DNA from: Candidatus Nitrosopumilus sp.
GTDB lineage: Archaea; Thermoproteota; Nitrososphaeria; Nitrososphaerales; Nitrosopumilaceae
Length of the DNA stretch: 64,000 nt
Assembly: GCA_003331425.1 (NCBI GenBank)
Contig: QOOS01000003.1
Location: 62,001 to 126,000 of the forward strand
Reading direction: 5' to 3'
Shown: one piece after another, positions 59,635-64,000 of the stretch
How positions within the stretch are numbered: position 1 is the stretch's first letter
Layout of the letters: each line of letters starts with the position of its first letter
Notes under the pieces: generated by a model
Databases searched by the model: none
What the model was told of the DNA's origin: nothing
The model's input: the letters and a program-made list of their open reading frames with translations, nothing else
Program-made: the position numbers and the translations under genes

Positions 59635-59820
59635 TCATCTTTTATTCAATTTCTTTTGTAGTTTAGAATTTTCTTTTTCCAATGTCTTGACTTTCTTTAC
59701 TACTTTTTTTAATTCTAAATTCATTTTTTTCAAATCCTGCTCAACCTTTAGGAGATTATTAAGTGAACGAGGGACTTTTTTAGGACTAATTTTTTTTGAG
59801 GGTTCCATTTTTTCTTTCAA
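59635..59820 (-). CDS. Small basic coiled-coil protein, 61 aa
   Basis: A 61-residue protein with a Pro/Ser/Lys-rich front (KMEPSKKISPKKVPRS) followed by a leucine-zipper-like helix (LNNLLKVEQDLKKMNLELKKVVKKVKTLEKENSKLQ). Heptad leucines suggest a coiled coil of about 40 residues. Resembles in style the 43-residue coil at 62829. Function unknown. Confidence 0.55.
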   Translation of the reverse strand: MKEKMEPSKKISPKKVPRSLNNLLKVEQDLKKMNLELKKVVKKVKTLEKENSKLQKKLNKR

Positions 59821-59873
59821 TTCTATGATTTCTAATCAAGTTCTTTTTAGATCTTTCTACAAAAAATTAGTAA

Positions 59874-59996
59874 CTATGTTTCTTTTTCATCATTTTTTGA
59901 TTCTAATTCCTTGAGAATTTTATCATATGCATCAGGATCAATTTCCTTTAACTGAGCAAGTACATCAAAAAAACTTTTGTCAACATCGTCAGTCAT
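59874..59996 (-). CDS. Small acidic helical protein, 40 aa
   Basis: A 40-codon frame from ATG 59996 to TAG 59874: TDDVDKSFFDVLAQLKEID, then PDAYDKILKELESKNDEKET. One amphipathic helix pair, acidic. No motif. Clean ATG, coding-like composition, and a place in the 314-base gap between neighbours support a real small gene. Confidence 0.5.
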   Translation of the reverse strand: MTDDVDKSFFDVLAQLKEIDPDAYDKILKELESKNDEKET

Positions 59997-60133
59997 ACAA
60001 TATCAACTGTTTTTACACCTAAAATTATTACTATTTTTTAAGTAAAAAACAAGCATCTAGAGACAATTAGCACTAGCAAAAAAATAAAAATTTAGATAAA
60101 TATCAAAAATATTTTTGTAAAATGGGTTAAAAG

Positions 60134-60421
60134 ATGACAGACATAATTTGGGGAAATGGTGAAAAGATAATTTCTACAGACAGTTTCCAGATCAACGTAA
60201 CTCATAGAAAAGATGGAAATTCCGATGAATACCCAGATTCGGTTAAAATAATCATTTCAGGAGTTGATTTACCAGGATTATCAGATAACAAATCAGATTG
60301 GACAGTAGAAAATCTTCAAAGTGTAATTGTTAATGCATTTCTAAAATGTGAAATTGATTCAAAAACACCAGAAGGAGATTTAATTGCAAAAGTATCACAT
60401 TCAGGGGCAGCGGGATATTAA
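60134..60421 (+). CDS. Small protein abutting a 2OG oxygenase, 95 aa
   Basis: A 95-residue protein rich in beta strands and short turns (IIWGNGEKIISTDSFQINVTHRKDG, then VKIIISGVDLPGL and AKVSHSGAAGY). The stop codon immediately precedes the GTG start of the 2OG-Fe(II) oxygenase, so the pair must be translationally coupled. No family recognised. It could be a substrate, partner or accessory of the oxygenase. Confidence 0.7.
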   Translation: MTDIIWGNGEKIISTDSFQINVTHRKDGNSDEYPDSVKIIISGVDLPGLSDNKSDWTVENLQSVIVNAFLKCEIDSKTPEGDLIAKVSHSGAAGY

Positions 60422-61192
60422 GTGTGGAATTCCATTATAATTACAAATAATCAAATAAAAAATGAGGATATTAAGAAAATAATTAATGGAAAAAATTCAT
60501 CAATAATTATAAGAAATTTTTTAAAAAAAGAAGATTGTAAAAAGATAATTGAAAAAATATCCACTATGAATATTGAAAGAGATTCAGAAAAATTCAATCA
60601 TATCGGTCCATTTTTAATGAATTATACGACAAAAAAGGAAAAATATTTTGACAGTGCAGAAAAAGCAAATGAAATATTTAACAAAATCTTTTTGAGTGTA
60701 GAAAATCCAATTAATAAAATTAAAACAACAATATCAAAATTTTTTCCCAATTATGAAATTTCAGAAACTAAAGAAGATCATAGAAATTATGCATCATGTA
60801 CTATTAGACGACACAAAAGGGGTAAATCAATTCCATTGCATAAAGACAATGTAAGTTATGAAGGTGTAGAGTATCAAGTATCAAAAATCAATAATCAATT
60901 ATCATGTATTTTGCACTTACAAGAAACAGAAAAAGGAGGAAATTTATCAATATACAACAAACAATGGGAAAAAAAATTAGAAAAACACAGAGAAATAGAA
61001 TTTGGATATAATCCAATTGTAAAGAAAAATGCAGAGGCAGATACAATCAAATCAGAATTAGGAGATTTAGTAATAATTAATCCCAATTATCTTCACGAAG
61101 TAAAGAAAATTCAAGGTAATTCAGATAGAGTGACATTAGGAATATTCTTTGGAATTGAAGATAATACTAAAAAGATCTTTTCTTGGGCATAA
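60422..61192 (+). CDS. 2-oxoglutarate/Fe(II)-dependent oxygenase (prolyl-4-hydroxylase-like)
   Basis: A 256-residue non-heme iron oxygenase. The double-stranded beta-helix carries the facial triad H140-x-D142 (SIPLHKDNVS), the distal H225 (NYLHEVKK) and the 2-oxoglutarate-binding R236 (DRVTLGIF). The order and spacing, plus the CILHLQETEKGGNLSIY strand, match P4H/PKHD-like oxygenases that hydroxylate amino-acid side chains in proteins. Starts at GTG directly after the 95-residue gene's TAA. Substrate unknown; a protein or small-molecule target is possible. Confidence 0.85.
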   Translation: MWNSIIITNNQIKNEDIKKIINGKNSSIIIRNFLKKEDCKKIIEKISTMNIERDSEKFNHIGPFLMNYTTKKEKYFDSAEKANEIFNKIFLSVENPINKIKTTISKFFPNYEISETKEDHRNYASCTIRRHKRGKSIPLHKDNVSYEGVEYQVSKINNQLSCILHLQETEKGGNLSIYNKQWEKKLEKHREIEFGYNPIVKKNAEADTIKSELGDLVIINPNYLHEVKKIQGNSDRVTLGIFFGIEDNTKKIFSWA

Positions 61193-61294
61193 TTTTTGTT
61201 AAATTATCATAAATAGGTAAAAAATGAATTTGTTAATGATAAAAAGGTCAGTAAAGGAATAATTGTTATATGAGTTAATCAGGATTGTTTCAAA

Positions 61295-61585
61295 TTGCAG
61301 AAAATTGAATATGAAGGAAAAGTGTGGGTACTAAATTACAATAATCCTGAACCATTATTGGATCATTCTATTCACATGTTAGAAAGACACGGGGTAAAAC
61401 GTGAAGATATGGAAATTACAGAAACACCAAAAGCAAAAGTAGGAGCAATTGTTGTAGAAATATGGCCTTACGAGTTAGTTGTAGCAAGAGTTAGAACAAC
61501 AAGAAATGATTCATTTATCAGCGGTACAGAATTTACTATTGAATTAAAATTAGATGAAAATGGAAATTATGTAGATTACCTTTGA
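61295..61585 (+). CDS. Hypothetical protein, 96 aa
   Basis: A 96-residue protein starting at TTG 61295. It has a strand-helix-strand layout (IEYEGKVWVLNY, LLDHSIHMLERHGV, then VGAIVVEIWPYELVVARVRTT and FTIELKLDENGNYVDYL). The end overlaps the TTG start of the 229-residue membrane protein by one base, so they are coupled. Function unknown. Confidence 0.65.
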   Translation: MQKIEYEGKVWVLNYNNPEPLLDHSIHMLERHGVKREDMEITETPKAKVGAIVVEIWPYELVVARVRTTRNDSFISGTEFTIELKLDENGNYVDYL

Positions 61586-62271
61586 AAAAAAAGAAAATTC
61601 AAAACATCATCATCCTCAGTATTGCAGTAATAATTATTGGTGCAATAATTGCTTATAATTATTCAGTAGATACTACAAAACAAAAAGGATTACAGTTTGG
61701 AAATGAATTAAGTCAAATTGAAAATGAACTTTCAGAAATTCAAAATAAATTTTATTCTGAAAAAACTAAATGGGCAGAAGGAGATATTTCAAAACAAGAA
61801 TTATTGAAGTTTTATGAAGAGCATGTAGATAATTTTCAACAAACTATATCAAAATATGATAAATTAACACCGCCAGAATTATTTCAAAGTTCAGTCATAT
61901 TATTGAAAATGTCAGCTGAAACTCAACTTGAAAGTGATTTACAATTTATTGATTGGATTAAAACAGGTAACGAAGCATCCAAAATTCGTTCTGATACTTT
62001 AATTCAAGAAGCATACGAGTATCAAAATTTAGGATTGGTTGAATTTCAAACAGCAAAAGTAGGAATAAAACATTATGTGGGAGGAGAAAAATTTGAGGCA
62101 CCCCAAGGAGTGTCACCACAACAAGTTTTACAAGTTTCAGAAAAAATGAAGAAACAATGTGATGATCAATTTAGAAATGAATTAGGAGAATTTGATTCTA
62201 GTGAAATAGAAATTGAATGGTTTAATTGTAATAATAAAGCTGAAGAGTGGAAAAAAGAACACATGCCATAA
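61582..62271 (+). CDS. Membrane-anchored helical extracytoplasmic protein, 229 aa
   Basis: A 229-residue protein starting at TTG 61582. Residues 1-27 form a membrane anchor with a basic start (KKKKIQNIIILSIAVIIIGAIIAYNY). The rest is extracytoplasmic, helical and coiled-coil-prone (LSQIENELSEIQNKFYSEKTKW, then later QVLQVSEKMKKQCDDQ), with two cysteines near the end (CDDQ, FNCNNKAEEW). It is translationally linked to the 96-residue gene. Function unknown. Confidence 0.75.
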   Translation: MKKKKIQNIIILSIAVIIIGAIIAYNYSVDTTKQKGLQFGNELSQIENELSEIQNKFYSEKTKWAEGDISKQELLKFYEEHVDNFQQTISKYDKLTPPELFQSSVILLKMSAETQLESDLQFIDWIKTGNEASKIRSDTLIQEAYEYQNLGLVEFQTAKVGIKHYVGGEKFEAPQGVSPQQVLQVSEKMKKQCDDQFRNELGEFDSSEIEIEWFNCNNKAEEWKKEHMP

Positions 62272-62283
62272 ATGAAAATTTAA

Positions 62284-62745
62284 TTATAATAAATCAGAAT
62301 CTTCCAGTAATTTCAAAGTAGGAGAAAGTTCCTTAATCAAATCAGATTTATCAAGAGGAGTCAGTTCAGAGAATTTTATAGGGAATGTAATTGTCAACAT
62401 GTCCTGATCAGTATGAGAAATTCCAATAAAGTGAGAAGAATTACTTATTTTAGATAAAAAATTATCCCACTTTTGAAGATGTTCTGAAACTCTAGATACA
62501 TTTTGTTGAACATTAGATAAATTAGTATTCAAATCAGTATCAAATAATTTGAATTTAACAAGAGGAATCATTATCATTCCACCAGATATTTTGTCATGAT
62601 TTTTAATTTTAGATAGAATTACATCTTCTGGATTTTCAGATGAGGATAAATCCCCACAATCAGGATCAAAGTAGCCAGTAATTAATTTGGAAGAATCAAA
62701 TATTCTATAATACCCGTCTTCAAAATCTAATTTCCAGTTTCCCAA
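62284..62745 (-). CDS. Hypothetical protein, 153 aa
   Basis: A 153-residue soluble protein: a beta-rich N-terminus (WKLDFEDGYYRIFDSSKLITGYFDPDCG), a middle helix (LSNVQQNVSRVSEHLQKWDNFLSK), then strand-helix (HTDQDMLTITFPIKFSELTPLDK). No motif recognised. It ends close to the convergent 229-residue gene (12-base gap). Confidence 0.65.
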   Translation of the reverse strand: MGNWKLDFEDGYYRIFDSSKLITGYFDPDCGDLSSSENPEDVILSKIKNHDKISGGMIMIPLVKFKLFDTDLNTNLSNVQQNVSRVSEHLQKWDNFLSKISNSSHFIGISHTDQDMLTITFPIKFSELTPLDKSDLIKELSPTLKLLEDSDLL

Positions 62746-62828
62746 GAAAAATATTCAATTAAAACTAATTACTAAACTTTTATTTCAAAATAAAATTAGA
62801 AAAAGATTTCAGGCATGAAAATGAAAAT

Positions 62829-62960
62829 TTAATCATCATTTTCTAGCATATCTAATGCTTTTTGTAACGAAATTTCAAGTTGGTGAATTCGCTTTCTAAG
62901 TTCAATATTTTCATCCCTTAAGGAATCTCTTTCCTTAGTAAGAATTTCATTCAAATCCAT
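62829..62960 (-). CDS. Small leucine-zipper-like protein, 43 aa
   Basis: A 43-codon frame (ATG 62960 to TAA 62829): DLNEILTKERDSLRDENIE then LRKRIHQLEISLQKALDML and END-D. A continuous heptad with Leu/Ile every seven residues predicts a coiled coil of the entire length. Third such small coil in this part of the window (compare 59635). Function unknown. Confidence 0.55.
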   Translation of the reverse strand: MDLNEILTKERDSLRDENIELRKRIHQLEISLQKALDMLENDD

Positions 62961-63032
62961 ATCAAAACTAAGAATTAATACTATTTTTAGATTACAATTT
63001 AAAGAACTCAGTTAATTAAATAAAATCTCTAA

Positions 63033-63350
63033 TTACATGGTATGAGAATTTACCAAATTCTCATCTAACGGTTTTATTTCAAAAATATCTTTTAAAAAAT
63101 ATTTTTGTTTAGAATGATAGTTACAAAGCAATACAGAAGACTTTGAATCTCCAACATGAAATATTGTGAGATTAACTGGTTTATTGATACAACATATTCG
63201 ATCAACTTTGATTCCAGTTTCACGACTAGCCATTTCTAGCCATACAGATTTTTGAATTTTATTTAGATTACGAATAGATTGTAATGCTAAAGTTTGTTTC
63301 TTTATTTGTCTCAAAGTTTTTCGAAGTTCTGGAGATAAATTTTCTAGCAA
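63033..63350 (-). CDS. Hypothetical protein, 105 aa
   Basis: A 105-residue basic protein with an N-terminal helix (LRKTLRQIKKQTLALQSIRNLNKIQKSVWLEMASRETG), then a small strand-rich half with cysteines (RICCINKP, LLCNYH) and lysines. Two Cys clusters plus histidine could bind a metal. No family recognised. Divergent from the 104-residue gene. Confidence 0.6.
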   Translation of the reverse strand: MLENLSPELRKTLRQIKKQTLALQSIRNLNKIQKSVWLEMASRETGIKVDRICCINKPVNLTIFHVGDSKSSVLLCNYHSKQKYFLKDIFEIKPLDENLVNSHTM

Positions 63351-63432
63351 TACAACACATAAAATCTCGGTTTACATAAATTTATCAGATTAAAAAAAGA
63401 TAATTAAATAAACTAGGAATCAAAATAAGATT

Positions 63433-63747
63433 ATGACAATCGCAAAAGAAAATAAAGAATTTATCAATAGTTTGATTGAATATTACATTAGTGAATCAGA
63501 GTCATATAGGGAAATTGCAGAGGAATTTCGTCCAGAAATAGAATCAGTTCAAGATACTGCATTTGGAATAATTACAGGATGTGTATATTCAGGATTCCTT
63601 CAAGCTTATCAAAATCAGCAGCAAACAGCAAGTTTAGAAGATATCAAAGAATTTAATGAAATGATAAAACAGAAGGCGCCACAAATCAAAAAAGCGATTT
63701 CATCTCAAAGGAAAACAGATAACCAATCAAATAATAAAACAGAATAA
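63433..63747 (+). CDS. Hypothetical helical protein, 104 aa
   Basis: A 104-residue protein of helices (FINSLIEYYISESESYREIAEEF, DTAFGIITGCVYSGFLQAYQNQQ) with a short Gly/Ala hydrophobic turn in the middle and a polar, Asn/Gln/Lys-rich end (KTDNQSNNKTE). No motif recognised, but composition is coding-like and the ATG is good. Function unknown. Confidence 0.65.
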   Translation: MTIAKENKEFINSLIEYYISESESYREIAEEFRPEIESVQDTAFGIITGCVYSGFLQAYQNQQQTASLEDIKEFNEMIKQKAPQIKKAISSQRKTDNQSNNKTE

Positions 63748-63838
63748 GAAGAAATTAGGCATAAAAATAGCTAAAAATGTAACTAAAGTAGTAAAAAATT
63801 GCAGTACAGTTTAATTTGAATTATGAAATGATAAAATT

Positions 63839-63931
63839 ATGAATATTGACGGTAGTAAAATCATTTTTAGCCTAGGGGTAACAGCTGCAGTAGCAACAGC
63901 TGTAATTGCACTCTATTTTTCAATTCGTTAG
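63839..63931 (+). CDS. Small single-span membrane peptide, 30 aa
   Basis: A 30-codon frame (ATG 63839 to TAG 63931), NIDGSKIIFSLGVTAAVATA then VIALYFSIR. One hydrophobic helix from about residue 8 to 28 with an Arg at the end. Likely a membrane peptide; similar in size to the 43-residue one at 35394. Confidence 0.45.
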   Translation: MNIDGSKIIFSLGVTAAVATAVIALYFSIR

Positions 63932-63962
63932 AGATAAATCATTAAGATAAAATCAATAATTT

Positions 63963-64000
63963 ATGTCCGCAACAAATGAATTCAAAATTACACAGATAGT
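63963..64000 (+). CDS. Start of a gene cut by the window end
   Basis: ATG at 63963 opens a frame with no stop to base 64000 (MSATNEFKITQI). Only 12 residues are visible, so no assignment is possible. Confidence 0.4.
   Translation, partial: MSATNEFKITQI

Overview
The window is AT-rich, densely packed archaeal DNA, best explained as chromosome of an ammonia-oxidising thaumarchaeon close to Nitrosopumilus. The evidence is gene content: a Vps4-type CdvC ATPase with an MIT domain, a TATA/BRE-like promoter style with very short leaders, ribosomal protein L40e, an A-type ATP synthase F subunit, a membrane-anchored blue-copper protein, several stand-alone Lrp/AsnC sensor domains, a bacterial-type uvrABC set, and an iron alcohol dehydrogenase plus sucCD that fit the 3-hydroxypropionate/4-hydroxybutyrate carbon cycle. 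There is no phage, transposon or CRISPR array; it is core chromosome with small accessory pockets.

Layout. 1-5.1 kb: the edge of a repeat protein, a small zinc protein, then a minus-strand ilvB-ilvN-leuA-leuB operon for branched-chain amino acids. 5.2-9.0 kb: a small NTF2-like protein, a zinc alcohol dehydrogenase with an LsrF-like aldolase, ATP synthase subunit F, a SWIM-type zinc protein and small conserved proteins. 9.1-13.5 kb: carA-carB, where carA lacks any ATG, GTG or TTG for its conserved N-terminus. 13.6-15.8 kb: cdvC preceded in the same operon by two helical proteins, the first of which looks like a divergent ESCRT-III/CdvB protein. 16-21 kb: TrmB regulator, RidA, a DHH phosphoesterase with a histone-H1-like tail, citrate synthase. 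21.2-28.4 kb: cupredoxin and the uvrB-uvrA-uvrC operon. 28.4-34.5 kb: a flavin protein, small proteins, an LLM oxidoreductase, a probable malonic semialdehyde reductase, glycerate kinase, a full Lrp regulator. 34.6-36.9 kb: a pocket of very small cysteine-rich proteins and about 900 bases with almost no genes but one candidate structured RNA. 36.9-41.9 kb: a beta-CASP nuclease and a one-carbon/purine cluster (purN, folD, formyl-THF cyclo-ligase, purD). 41.9-48.5 kb: ileS, a ferritin-like protein, sucC-sucD, rpl40e. 48.8-53.5 kb: an intron-containing tRNA-Val, a PD-(D/E)XK nuclease, pyrophosphatase, a UBP zinc finger, a tandem RAM protein, oligopeptidase F. 54-64 kb: a strong hairpin RNA candidate, envelope proteins, pyruvoyl arginine decarboxylase, tRNA-Thr, a DsbA-like thioredoxin, a DEAD-box helicase with possible alternative leader structures, a 2OG-Fe(II) oxygenase and many small proteins.

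The most interesting signals are the cdvC operon with ESCRT-III-like partners, the tRNA-Val intron at the unusual 44/45 position, two unexplained structured-RNA candidates (about 36.7 and 54.05 kb), the start-less carA, and a cluster of tiny cysteine-rich proteins. Family assignments rest on motif reading and memory of families; no database search was run.
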